Below, one piece after another: positions 1 through 9,891 of a DNA stretch of 64,000 nt. The stretch is from Antedon mediterranea (lineage: Eukaryota > Echinodermata > Crinoidea > Comatulida > Antedonidae): assembly GCF_964355755.1 (NCBI RefSeq), contig NC_092673.1, forward strand, positions 2,485,001-2,549,000. Reading direction: 5' to 3'. Within the stretch, counting starts at the first letter, position 1. The number at the start of each line of letters is the position of its first letter. The notes beneath the pieces are model-generated. The model made no database searches and was not told the DNA's origin. It saw only the letters and a list, made by a program, of their open reading frames with translations. Position numbers and translations under genes: made by a program.

Positions 1-1162
1 AAGTATAGCCTTAATAGAGGTTGCCTCTAGTGTTGAAACATATATTTCCCCTTGTTTGGATTCTCCCTGAATAGAGGTGTATGAGGCTTGAGTGAGATGG
101 CCTGTAAAAAAGTATAGGGAGCCAAGGTTTGGATAAAGAATCATCCTAGAAATGACTATCATCTATGAGTGAGACGGTCAAGAAGAAATGGCACTTTCAT
201 TTTTACCTCCTTATACGATCACTTCGGGAAACCACCTCACGACGATAAAAAAATTTAGTTACATGCTTTTAGATATCCGAATATGTATTGTAAGAACAAT
301 ATTTTAAGTTATTTAATTATATTTAAAATTAAAAAGGAACTGTGTCATTATGTATACAATTTAGTAGCAAACTATGAAGAGGGCTTGTGTTTGTAAATAA
401 ATGCATTTTTGTACTTAATTTCTTATACTGTGTAATAAATTATTTATTTGCAATTTTCCTGACAGTGATGCTAATGTTACTAAAATTTAGGAACATACAT
501 ATCTGTGTTTTCCCTTAATATACAACCTAAATTAAATTTATTGTTGTTGCGCACTATACAAACGACAATTGAGAGAGAAAGAGAACTGAAATAAATAAGT
601 TTAAACATTATTGAAGTTTTAGACTCTGTCATTTATTATTTCAAATATACTAGAAAGTAATTTTCTGAATGGTTATAAAAACATGCTACTGGGTGAAAAC
701 AAATTTTAATAATATACTATTTATATTATATATTCTTTCTCTGATCATATTCAAAATAAATATATTCTGATAAAAAATAAAATAGTACTGTATTACTAAT
801 GATTGTAATTACAGTGCTGTTCACACTATGGACAAGAATTAAAAAGCTGAAAATAAGGCATTAGATACAGACAGGTCAGCTTTAGTATGGATAAACTATT
901 TATAATTGTGAATATAAACTAAGTCTCATTTGAGGCTTAGGGAGTGGAGCTGAACTAGTCATGTGTCACAACCCAGTCAGGATTGAACCCTGGACGTTTG
1001 GATTGGAAGGCAAGCACGTTAACCGTCAAGCTACAACTCCACTACATTTGCATGCACTGTGCCTATTACACACATGGTTGACCATACCGATATCGTCATC
1101 ATATGGCAGCAGCAAACAGGTGTTAGTATGTTAATGTTAGTAATACAATTATTACCCACATA
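1..1162. other. Gene-free flank downstream of HPDL-B
   Basis: AT-rich, without a supported gene. Positions 1-120 hold a decayed piece of the TTAATAGAGG-type (pogo-like) terminal repeat; a tRNA-derived SINE lies at about 930-1045. Confidence 0.6.
930..1045 (-). repeat. tRNA-derived SINE, copy 1
   Basis: On the minus strand it reads GTGGAGTTGTAGCTTGACGG (A-box region), then TGCTTGCCTTCCAATCCAA, then GGGTTCAATCCTGACTGG (B box). It matches the copy at 8563 in the opposite orientation. Confidence 0.65.
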
Positions 1163-1331
1163 CTATTTAAGTTCATCGGTAGAGGGAGGATCCATATATT
1201 GTTGAACAGCTCTCCACAAAGCTGTTATATTGCCAGCCCCAAAGCCAGTAGCACCACGGCGTTGGATATACTCCAAGAAAAATGTGTCTTCATTAAACAA
1301 TGGTTTTGTGAAAACCTGCATGAGGTATCTC
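1163..1331 (-). CDS. HPDL: HPDL-B coding exon 5 (last)
   Basis: Encodes [20 protein letters not shown] with the third iron ligand (Glu) and the GFGAGN motif, then ends at TAG. The acceptor is CAGGAG, a tandem NAGNAG site; using the second AG would start the exon at 1328 and drop one Arg. The tail [11 protein letters not shown] is about 12 residues longer than in paralog A. Confidence 0.9.
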
Positions 1332-4300
1332 CTGTAAAAAAAGAACAAGGTTGTTTTTTTTATTTTATAGCTCTATAGAATATTGTGCAGTACAGTAAAC
1401 CGATTTGGAACTAGTAGTACTATAGGTTCAACAGTTTTGATGCACTGTATAAAAACATATGCCATCATTTGTCCAGTATCATAGGCTAATTATGTGACAC
1501 CTGTATTATGTTACGGTTTATTGAGCATGTGATAATATGTGACACTGTATTACACAATTTGCCTATGATACTGGTGAAATTATACATACAGTAGCCTCAC
1601 AAATATCTATACATGTATCACCTGTCATTCGTTTGCTTGTCATCATGTTTGATTGCATCTGCTTCAGCATCCAATAGAATTCCATGCTTTTGCAAAGTCG
1701 TAACCTCTTCACCAGATTCAATAATTTCATCCAGTTTACCAACCTAAGTTTGCAGTTATACAAATACACATTATATTATTAGATTCACATACTGTACTGT
1801 ATTTCTTATACTGGTGATTATGAAACTAGTCTGGATTTTACCATCTAATAACGTATGTCTATTTTACACTGGTTTTTTTAGTGTGTATTTGGCTCACTGT
1901 ACTAGTAAAGTCAAGTCTCTACCCAAACACTTCTTTTGCTGGAATTAATCTGTCTAAAAAAAGTGTGATGTGCCCATGGTGGTGATATGGGAAAATATGG
2001 TAATGATATGACATCATTGTGTCAAGATTTTTTTGTCACATAAAGTTTGATAGTGTAGCTTTTAGACTAGATGCTACTATATTGAAGAAGAGATGGACAA
2101 AAATAAGTGAACTAGATTTAATTCGTCACTATGACGAATTATAGGTTATATGCATTGATTTAAATAAAGATAATTGATTTTTAAAAGATATATTGATTGA
2201 TTGATTTTCTCAGAATCTTTAATTATTTATAATATATGATAGGACCTTGCTAACGCGAACACCATAGCCGGTATCACAATCCGATCAAAGATCCATATGC
2301 GTATAATGTCATAAACCACATTTGTTGTTACATAATAATAAAGACATAAGTTAATTTTTATCTAGATTTCATTATAAATCATGTGTATAATCTATACACT
2401 AAGAAATAAATTTGAACAAACAATACGGATAATAAAAAAAAAATCTTATTTCGTTTCCCAAGGTGAGACTCGATCTCGGTACCTTGAATGCCATAGACAC
2501 GAGCACAGACCACCGAGCCGTACACAACTGACTAAAAGTTGTAGAAAAATTCCTCCGTGTATTTACTATGCAGTAACCACTTTGATGCAAATAGATTATT
2601 ACATATCGAAATGAATTATAATTTTTTACTATGATGACATCTTTAAAATGTATACAAATGATGCACTGTCAAACTACATACTTTTAACTTTAATATATGA
2701 ATTTTTGAAGGAAGAAAGTTAATGTTGAGTTTGTTATTTTGGCCTAAGAAAATGTCATAATTTGTTTGATTGTCGAAATTATTTTTTTTAATTTAATATG
2801 CAATTAATGATGACTTAATCAACTTTTGTTCTCTTTATTTGATAATAAATCATACATATGATACATACACTTCAAGAAAATGAAATAAAAAATAGGTGTT
2901 CCCCTGCATTCTGACGATATATATTAATTTTAAAATTTAGCATATTTTCACCATTTTGTTAACTTATACGTGCGTAGCCAGTCACTTTTGACGTGCTCGT
3001 ATAACGCAATTTCGAGTTAAAACCTGAATCAAATATGATGATATTATTAAAGAAAGATTGTAAAACAGAAATCGGGCAAAAAGAGTGCGCATTAACGCTT
3101 AACGCGCAGTGCGCGTGCAAAAATCTGCGCACTCATGGTAATTTTTTAAACGCTTAAAATTGCCTGAAACGTACTCTAATTTCATCGAAAATAAATTTTG
3201 ACAATTTTGAACATTTTAAGCGCGCGTACGCAAGCGTTATATGCGCTACGCACGTAATTTTATTGCCATATGATGAAATATGACCTGAAATTTATGAGTA
3301 CCAAATTTTGTTTAATTATGATTCATGCTTGTGAAGATATGATTACAAACGTGATTTCGTAAAATCGCGCGTAGACCGCGTAATTTTTGATTACGCATCG
3401 TGAAAATATAACCACATCGATTCCTGGCCATGAGGAATATACTCTGAAAACTTGACTTAGATAGATTAAACTGATGCCAAGATAATGCACGGACAAAATA
3501 GTGCTAAGGAAAGAATAAATAAATAAATAAAGATTTTGACAGAATCAAGAGGTTATATGCATATCATGCATATAACCTAATAAGGGGAAAAGAGAGAGGA
3601 TGAGGAAGGGATGAAGGGGACAAGAGACAACTTACCTCTGTGTAATAAGCTTCAGGTGGCTGAATGAACTCAAGTCCAGAGTGTCGTAAAGAGCTAGCAG
3701 TGTGAACCAAGTCAGGCGTGTGAAGACCAATATGTTGAACGCCAGCACCACGGTGTTCTTTTAGGAAAGTTGCGATTTGATTTTTACCTAAAATGGAAGT
3801 CAATCTGAAATCTATGATGAACTTTCTACACCAAGCAGTTAATGCTATTGGAATAATATTTGTATCATCTATTTTTAAATTACATTTAAAGTCATGTCTA
3901 GACTATCAAACTAGTTAAATGAATGTGCCCAAATATGGTAGTGATATGACATCATTGTGTCCATATATGGGCACATCGTATTTGTCAGTTTGATAATGTA
4001 GACAGAGCTTGAGAGTAAGCCAATTTGACAACAGGACACAGAGCTCGCTTTGCCAAGATGGGAACTCGTAACAGTCTTTTGATCTTATGTCTGGCTTTGC
4101 GTATCCAAGACTTGTTCCACCACCAGAACTATGGATGTATAAGGAAAGGCTCTGTGAACCACTGCACCACTGCATTTATGTCCATCGTTTCTGAAAAAAA
4201 TATAGTATTACCCTGCCCAGGCAATGCTTCTGCAACGACAAAATTGGTAGGCTGTTCACTGTTGTCATCACTTGCTGCGAAACGTGTTGAATTACATCGC

Positions 4301-5365
4301 CAGTATTCCATAGCCTTTAATCTCATTCCCACGTCATTACCACGTACTACAAAACCTTCATCTTTATCTTCATCACTGAAAATTAAATTAGAAATGAAAT
4401 CATTCAAGTGGCAGTTTTGATTATAAAAACCTGTTCAATAACTATGATTTATGCATTTCGGTAGTGTGTAGTCAATATTCATTTAAAAACATTATAATTA
4501 TATACCTGTTAATCTTGAGACGTTTCAATCCAAAACATTTTTCGTACCATTTTAGTACTCTTTCAGTTTCGCCTATTGGACAAACATATGTCACATGATC
4601 AAAATATATATTTTGATCCATTTTCCCATCATTATTTAAATCAAGACATTCTGTAAACCCAGGCAGAAAGACACCCGTGTAGTTTTCGGTATTCAACAGT
4701 GTATGTATAACATCACCAACACAAGATCTAACAGCGGCTATAGATACCTCCCCGTACGCGTCTTGGATTATTTTAGGTTCACAAACCGGTTCTGCTCCTC
4801 CACATACAGCTTTCTCAAATGATTCTTCCACATTTTTTACATGAAATGACACATCGTAAACAGAATCAATTTGTTGTTGCTCATCTTCACAGTAATTATC
4901 AGTACATTTATCTTTCTTCTTTTTTATTTCTATCCGAACATTTGAATTTAATTTACCAGTATTATTTTCTAAATTGTAAAATCTATTTTGCTTAATAAGA
5001 TTGTTTAGATTATTATTTGATGAAAATTCATTAGAATTTGACGTATTTACAATTCTGTCCGAGTCTATTTTGTGCTTTGCTAATTGGTCAAACCTAGGCC
5101 TAAGGCTAGGCCTAACATTGCAACTTCCCGAAAGTCCAACCGACGAAATGTCTTCCTGGTGAAAGGGGTTGAGAACGTGGTCGGCCTGACAATGTTCTGT
5201 GACTAAAAACACAGCTTTACCGTTTCGTAGAACCCAATTATTACAGTCATTCACTTGTTTAAATGCAAATAATTGAAATTGCAGATTATTAACCAGTTTT
5301 CGTGTAAATTTCCATCCATTTTTTGTACAAATCTTAAAATGATGAAATCTTATGCGCGCTGCCAT
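1163..5365 (-). CDS. HPDL: HPDL paralog B: 4-hydroxyphenylpyruvate dioxygenase-like protein, 488 aa, five exons
   Basis: Spliced CDS joined from 5365-4506, 4375-4212, 3787-3636, 1743-1622 and 1331-1163. All introns are GT-AG and the total is 1467 nt, divisible by three. The protein belongs to the VOC-fold, non-haem iron dioxygenases. The C-terminal part ([16 protein letters not shown], then GATGFGAGN) matches human HPDL better than HPD as I remember both. The expected iron ligands are His257 (FDHVTYVC), His360 ([11 protein letters not shown]) and Glu453 (TFFLEY). Human HPDL is a mitochondrial enzyme reported to make 4-hydroxymandelate for the coenzyme Q head group; the same role here is inference. 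The start ATG is the first in frame and gives MAAR, like human HPDL. Odd points are an Asn- and Lys-rich insertion at residues 67-160 that the neighbouring paralog lacks, and a 1.9-kb third intron full of repeats. Confidence 0.92.
1622..1743 (-). CDS. HPDL: HPDL-B coding exon 4
   Basis: 122 nt, encoding [20 protein letters not shown] and then a linker that differs from paralog A. Phase 2 at the AACGAATGACAG|GTGATA donor. Confidence 0.9.
1940..2076 (+). mobile_element. Palindromic MITE family 1, truncated copy
   Basis: Contains AAAGTGTGATGTGCCCATGG and the right-end GTTTGATAGTGTAGC; the first 20 bp are lost. In HPDL-B intron 3. Confidence 0.6.
2455..2560 (-). repeat. tRNA-like SINE or tRNA pseudogene
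   Basis: Minus strand: CGGCTCGGTGG (A box) and GAGATCGAGTCTCACC (B box) spaced about as in a tRNA, followed by a run of T that resembles a Pol III terminator. A full cloverleaf is not clear. In HPDL-B intron 3. Confidence 0.45.
3040..3420. repeat. CpG-dense degenerate repeat in HPDL-B intron 3
   Basis: Many GCGC, ACGC and GCGT words (GCGCGTGCAAAAATCTGCGC; CGCGCGTACGCAAGCGTTAT) in otherwise CpG-poor, AT-rich DNA. No open frame of note. Confidence 0.4.
3636..3787 (-). CDS. HPDL: HPDL-B coding exon 3
   Basis: 152 nt, the same length and phase as in paralog A. It encodes [15 protein letters not shown] with the second iron-ligand histidine, then PPEAYYTE before the GTAAG donor. Confidence 0.92.
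3895..4011 (+). mobile_element. Palindromic MITE family 1 copy
   Basis: CTATCAAACTAG at the left, TTTGATAATGTAGACAGAGC at the right, with the central TATGGTAGTGATATGACATC. In HPDL-B intron 2. Confidence 0.7.
4015..4200 (-). repeat. Possible tRNA-like SINE in HPDL-B intron 2
   Basis: Minus strand: GTGGTGCAGTGGTTCACAG resembles an A box and GTTACGAGTTCCCATC a B box, but the spacing is longer than in a tRNA. It directly abuts the MITE at 3895-4011. Confidence 0.3.
4212..4375 (-). CDS. HPDL: HPDL-B coding exon 2
   Basis: 164 nt, starting after TTTTCAG and ending CAGG|GTAATA. It encodes a stretch starting SDEDKDEG and ending with the family motif AEALPGQG. It is one codon shorter than the matching exon of paralog A (AAS against AAAS). 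Confidence 0.9.
4506..5365 (-). CDS. HPDL: HPDL-B coding exon 1
   Basis: 860 nt, ending in phase 2 at an AACAG|GTATAT donor. It encodes the whole N-terminal VOC half plus the first iron-ligand histidine. The insertion at residues 67-160 (about 4883-5167) contains Asn runs, a Lys run and an AGGCCTA-type palindrome, and is absent from paralog A. Confidence 0.9.
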
Positions 5366-5369
5366 CTTT
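5358..5369 (-). promoter_or_regulatory. YY1/TISU-like element over the HPDL-B start codon
   Basis: The start context AAAGATGGCAGC is close to the TISU element (SAASATGGCGGC) and to YY1 sites that sit on start codons of genes with very short 5' leaders. The match is imperfect at two positions, so the role is inferred. Confidence 0.35.
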
Positions 5370-5396
5370 TTCGCCAGCAGCCGACGAGCCCAGCCG

Positions 5397-5447
5397 ATTG
5401 GTGGCGTATTTCATTATAAAAAAAGGCGACAACTTTCAACCAATTGG
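5397..5447 (-). promoter_or_regulatory. Candidate HPDL-B core promoter (two CCAAT motifs and a TATA-like stretch)
   Basis: Read on the minus strand, CCAATTGG (5440-5447) and CCAAT (5397-5401) flank a TTTATAAT stretch (about 5413-5422), 30 to 80 bp upstream of the ATG and inside the 358-bp gap after HPDL-A. Motifs are seen; promoter activity is inferred. Confidence 0.3.
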
Positions 5448-5499
5448 AACACAGTGTGAGACAAACAAAAAAGAAGCTTATATTAATTGACAAAAAAGT

Positions 5500-5505
5500 T
5501 TTATT
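5500..5505 (-). terminator. Candidate HPDL-A polyadenylation signal
   Basis: AATAAA on the minus strand about 220 nt after the HPDL-A stop and still upstream of the HPDL-B ATG, so a 3' UTR would fit between the two genes. AATAAA is common by chance in DNA this AT-rich. Confidence 0.3.
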
Positions 5506-5723
5506 CAACTAGACGCTTATTTGATAATTATTACATAACTCATGTTATTTATACAACATTAGACATAAATGGGCACATTACTGTATTCATGTTTCACCAG
5601 TGTTATAGATTTCAATCAAAATAAGGCCTATACTAATAATGGTGGAAATAATTATTACAGTAAAATCTATTTTACACCTCAATGTCACATGGCACAGCCT
5701 AAGGCCTTCACACAAATCCGATT

Positions 5724-5856
5724 TTATTTTTGAATGGCTCTAAATAAAGCTGATATGTTGCCTGCTCCAAACCCAGTAGCACCACAACGTTGGACGTACT
5801 CAAAGAAAAATGTGTCTTCATTAAATAAGGGTTTTGTGAAAACCTGCATAAGGTAT
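5724..5856 (-). CDS. HPDL: HPDL-A coding exon 5 (last)
   Basis: 133 nt, encoding [19 protein letters not shown] (Glu357, third ligand) and [14 protein letters not shown], ending in TAA. Confidence 0.92.
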
Positions 5857-8088
5857 CTATTGTGAAAAAGAAAACATTATTTCATTAAACCTCAAAATAA
5901 AAAATAAACTTGTACCTGCATGCTGTCACAGTGTTTAAGTATTTGCTGGCTATTCATTGCTGTATAAAAATATTGTTGCGCAGTTTGCGTAAAATATTAT
6001 AAGCTGATTTACGATCAATTAACTACATCACCTGTTGTTATTTTTGTCCTCAGGTTTTACTTCATCTGTTTCAGCATCCAATAGAATTCCATACTTTTGC
6101 AAGGTCGTGACCTCTTCACCAGATTCAATAATTTCATCCAGTTTACCAACCTAAGTTTGAATATTTAAGTTTAATTATTTATATTACACTGAAACAGGTT
6201 AAAATGTTGGCTGTAAAACTAATAGAAATTGGCCATGTATGGTTGACCTCAGTATGACCTCAGTGGAGAGGATACTTACCTTTGTGTAATAAGCTTCAGG
6301 TGGTTGAACGAACTCAAGTCCAGAGTGTCGTAACGAACTGACAGTGTGAACCAAGTCAGGCGTGTGAAGACCAATATGTTGAACTCCAGCGCCACGGTGT
6401 TCTCTCAGAAAAGTTGCGATTTTATTTTTCCCTGAAAACAAAAAATCCAATAAGATCTTAATCGTTAAAACAAAATAACATTTCTTTCGTGAAATAAATT
6501 CCCATTATTTTTCATTACATTACTGATAAAATTGAATTTAAATTTATTTGTTCATGATACAGTTGATTGGATCGCCGTCTATCGCGGCAAACTATATCAT
6601 CCTTTGCTTAGAGGTATTACCAAGTAACCTATATGTTATATCTTCTTTGGTATTACCCACATATTCAATTTTATTTATTTCTTGCCCAAAATGTTACAGT
6701 ACATGCTCCATCGTTCAATAATATAGGGATATCCATATCCATTAGATAACCACAATGTTGGATCCACACTTTGCTCTACCATGTATGGAAAAAGATTATT
6801 ACCCTGTCCAGGCAAAGGTTCAGCAATGACAAATATGGTAGGCTGTTCACTGTTGTCATCACTTGCTGCTGCGAAACGTGTTGAATTACATCGCCAGTAT
6901 TCCATAGCCTTCAATCTCATTCCCACGTCATTAACACGTACTACAAAACCTTCATCTTTATCTTCATCACTGTGAAAAGAAAATTAGAATTAAGATAAAT
7001 AACAATACTTTAGTTAAAGATGTATTGTCCCCCAAAAAACATGAAAAATGAAGATTAATAAAATCAGACTTTAAATAGGCCATTTTTCAGTTTTAATAAA
7101 GTTATTCACTTCTGTAAAAAAAAACCGCAAACATTTTCAGGTAAATAATTTTTGTTTTGATCCAGGTTTTGGTTAAAGTGAATACCGTAACTATTATGTG
7201 ACATTAAAATGGCATATTAAAAAAAAATGTGTAGATGGACAATATATCTTTAAGCACTAGTATTTTATCAGTAGGTCTAGACTTTTTTTTAATATCCCAA
7301 AATCAAATTTTCTTTCTAATGACAACTTTAGACATAGCTATAGTAACTCTAAAAAACAACTGTGCAGGTGCTAGAATGGCGTTTCTGTATCTTTTATTAT
7401 GGAACGGCCATCTACAACCTTTGTAGATATCCTAATCCATTCCAACTCAAAGAGGCTGTGAAGGGAACATATCTCAGGATACTGCATAGAGTGGAGAGAA
7501 ATTGTAGGCCTACCTGTTAATCTTGAGACGTTTCAATCCAAAACATTTTTCGTACCATTTAAGTACTCTTTCAGAATCACCTATTGTACAAACATATGTC
7601 ACATGATCAAAATGTACATTTTGATCCATTTCCGTTTCTTGTAAGCCAAGACATTCTGTAAACCCAGGCAGAAAGACACCTGTGTAGTTGTCGGTATTCA
7701 ACAGTGTATGTATAACATCACCAACACAAGATCTAACAGCGGCTATAGACACCTCACCGTACGCATCTTTTATTATTTTAGGTTCACAAACTGGTTCTGC
7801 TCCTCCACATACAGCTTTTTCAAATGATTCTTCCACATTTTTTACATGAAATGAAACATCATAAACAGAATCAATTTGTTGCTCGTCTTTACAGGTGTTG
7901 AGAACGTAGTCGTCCTCCTGTCGATGGTCCGTAACTACAAACATAGCTTCACCGTTGCGCAGAACCCAAGTATTGCAGTCGTTCACTTGTTTGAATGCAA
8001 ATAACCGAAACTGTAGATTATTGACCATCTTTTGCGTAAATTTCCATCCATTTTTGGTGAAAATTTTGAAATGATGATGCCTAACCAT
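5724..8088 (-). CDS. HPDL: HPDL paralog A: 4-hydroxyphenylpyruvate dioxygenase-like protein, 381 aa, five exons
   Basis: Spliced CDS joined from 8088-7514, 6969-6803, 6431-6280, 6150-6032 and 5856-5724, 1146 nt in all, with GT-AG introns throughout. Its length is close to human HPDL (about 371). Iron ligands are His162, His266 and Glu357, in the same motifs as paralog B. The start at 8088 is chosen because it is the first in-frame ATG after an in-frame stop, has A at -3 and G at +4, and aligns with the family N-terminus. An upstream ATG near 8130 opens only a seven-codon ORF in another frame. The gene lies head to tail with paralog B, 358 bp apart, with identical intron phases, so the pair arose by tandem duplication of an intron-bearing gene. 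Exons 2 to 5 are nearly the same in the two copies. The C-terminus ends at RAIQK. Function in 4-hydroxyphenylpyruvate metabolism is inferred from the family. Confidence 0.93.
6032..6150 (-). CDS. HPDL: HPDL-A coding exon 4
   Basis: 119 nt, encoding [20 protein letters not shown] and a [11 protein letters not shown] linker; phase 2 donor AACAG|GTGATG. The preceding intron is only 129 bp, against 1.9 kb in paralog B. Confidence 0.9.
6280..6431 (-). CDS. HPDL: HPDL-A coding exon 3
   Basis: 152 nt, encoding [20 protein letters not shown] (His266 is the second iron ligand) to EAYYTK. Donor AAAG|GTAAGT. Confidence 0.92.
6803..6969 (-). CDS. HPDL: HPDL-A coding exon 2
   Basis: 167 nt between a TTTTCACAG acceptor and a CAGG|GTAATA donor. 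Encodes [17 protein letters not shown] and ends at AEPLPGQG. Confidence 0.9.
7021..7215 (+). repeat. Dispersed repeat, also at 43.02-43.21 kb
   Basis: Shares ATTCACTTCTGTAA, TTTTCAGGTAAA and AACTATTATGTGACA in the same order with 43020-43210. In HPDL-A intron 1. Confidence 0.5.
7514..8088 (-). CDS. HPDL: HPDL-A coding exon 1
   Basis: 575 nt from ATG to AACAG|GTAGGC. Encodes the N-terminal VOC half; it lacks the Asn-rich insertion of paralog B (here [15 protein letters not shown] reads straight through) and carries His162 in FDHVTYVC. Confidence 0.9.
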
Positions 8089-8465
8089 ACTTGTGCCAGG
8101 ATCTACTAATGAAATAGCCTTATCAACATGGTCAGCCAGCTGTTTGTGAGCAAGGTATTGCACTTGTTATTTTAAGTGTATCCTTGCCGTTCGATTGGTT
8201 GATTTCATATCACATGTTATGTCTATTGTTCTACAGAGCATCTGACAACTGAGCTATATCAAGGTAAACTGACAATCATTGAGATTGTTCAATCTATCTA
8301 TTCAACATTAATTAATTGTACACACTTGGTTATTGTAGAGTGACCATGATGATAATTGGATGAGAAGCCTAGTATAAGCAGGGAGTCCTTGTCATTTACA
8401 TGAAAAAGGCAAACTGCGTTTACATCAATAAAATTCTACCTTTAGAATGATATCGTCAAAAGTGT

Positions 8466-8905
8466 AAAGCTCTGTCTACACTATCAAACTTTATGCGACA
8501 AAAAAATGTGATGTGCCCATATATGGACATAATGATGTCATATCACTACCATATGGAGTGGAGTTGTGGCCTGGTGGTTATGATGCTTGGCTACCAATCC
8601 AAGGGTCCTGGGTTCAAGTCCTGTCATATGTCAGGATTTTTTCTAATGACAATTTACAACTCCACTCCCAAAGACTTGTAATAAAGACTTTGTTTATGTA
8701 GAGCATTGTGTGTATATGTTTGTCTCGTGAACGGATTGCCACCTTTAAGAAGGATAGTGATTGAATTTGCTTATGGTTATCCTTGGCAATTTGCCTAAAT
8801 ATATAAAATAAAAAAAAATAAAAAAATATTTAAGCATACCACTACCATATTTGGGTACATTACACTTTTTTTGTCAAAATAGTTTGATAGTGTGGACAGA
8901 GCTTT
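8466..8905 (+). mobile_element. Palindromic MITE family 1 copy split by a SINE
   Basis: Left half 8466-8561 starts AAAGCTCTGTCTACACTATC; right half from about 8838 ends TTTGATAGTGTGGACAGAGC. The SINE at 8563 separates them, with CACTACCATAT on both sides. Confidence 0.75.
8563..8835 (+). repeat. tRNA-derived SINE, copy 2, inserted in a MITE
   Basis: GTGGCCTGGTGGTTATGATG holds the A box and GGGTTCAAGTCCTG the B box. A tRNA-unrelated part follows, with an A-rich tail near 8805-8828. GGAGTGGAGTTGT at the head is repeated inverted as ACAACTCCACTCC about 90 bp on. Confidence 0.7.
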
Positions 8906-9616
8906 ACAGTAATTAAAAAATAAATGCTATTTGAACAAAATTGTAGAAAACCACGACACAATCATGTTTTGTAATTGATTTAATCTATCGAAAATCCAAA
9001 AAAGAAAACCTGTCGAGTAGAAAAAAACCAACTTCAATAAATACTTTAAAAAATAGGAACTATAACAATCAGTGGATATGCCTGTGGCATTCAGCCACTG
9101 TGCCATCACTGACCACCAATACTGTTTAGTATACATGTCATAATAAGTAGGAACAAGGCGATGGGTTTAGGTTTATACAAAGAAAAACAGATCTTATATA
9201 ACAAGATGACATACTCTAAAAACATCTAGAAACAAATTTCTAGAATTTTCTATAGAACATAAAACAATGAACAATTAACCAGCTTCATTGAGTGAACTTC
9301 ACTTACCATTACGTTATCATTTTGATGTCATTTGTCATATTCGATTGGGAATTTTCGTCAACATAAAGATTCGTTGAATACTTTTTGTATTCAAATTGTA
9401 AACGAATTGTGCTCAACAGAAAATCATTCAAATAGAAAACGTTAAACGCAAGCTCAATCTCAATGCTCAAAATACTCTGTTAAATAAGTACTCAACGGAA
9501 AAACTGTACTCAACGGTAAAAGTCCCAATCAAATACGACAACTGTACACAGCTATTATTTCGTGTTGGTATTTACATATGAAAAAACATGACATTAATTT
9601 AATCCAGAAGGTTGTT

Positions 9617-9891
9617 CTATTGTAGGTATTGTATTGTCTCTTGTTTTTGTTGTCTTCTAAAAGAGATTACATAACACCTAAATAAATTACTGTCATTTGA
9701 ATAAGATTGAATAAAAGGTATGCCTACAATCATCCAATCAAATGACAGGAATTAATTTAGGTGTTATATAATATACAAATAATGAATATTTATGAGTGGA
9801 ATGTTACAAATAATGAAGTGTTATATTTGTACCATTCCACTCATAAACATTCATTATTTGTACCATTCCATTCATAAACATTCATTATTTG
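9617..9891. repeat. Cluster of inverted repeats
   Basis: Two hairpins. TAACACCTAAATAAATTACT (from 9672) pairs with 9739-9769. The arm 9776-9803 pairs with 9833-9860 (27 of 28 bases), and that second arm is repeated directly at 9864-9891. Confidence 0.7.

Noticed and set aside
4025-4420. 131-codon plus-strand frame
   Set aside because: It overlaps HPDL-B exon 2 on the other strand and is a shadow of that exon plus repeat sequence.
6675-6802. Open frame running past HPDL-A exon 2
   Set aside because: The GTAATA donor at 6802 gives an in-frame join to exon 3 that matches HPDL; the continued frame has no counterpart in paralog B.
8089-8163. N-terminal extension of HPDL-A by 25 residues
   Set aside because: The extended frame begins with GTG, not ATG, just after an in-frame stop; ATG at 8088 has a strong context and matches the family.
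8563-8640. True tRNA gene
   Set aside because: A and B boxes are present, but a full acceptor stem does not form and the sequence continues into a SINE body with an A-rich tail.
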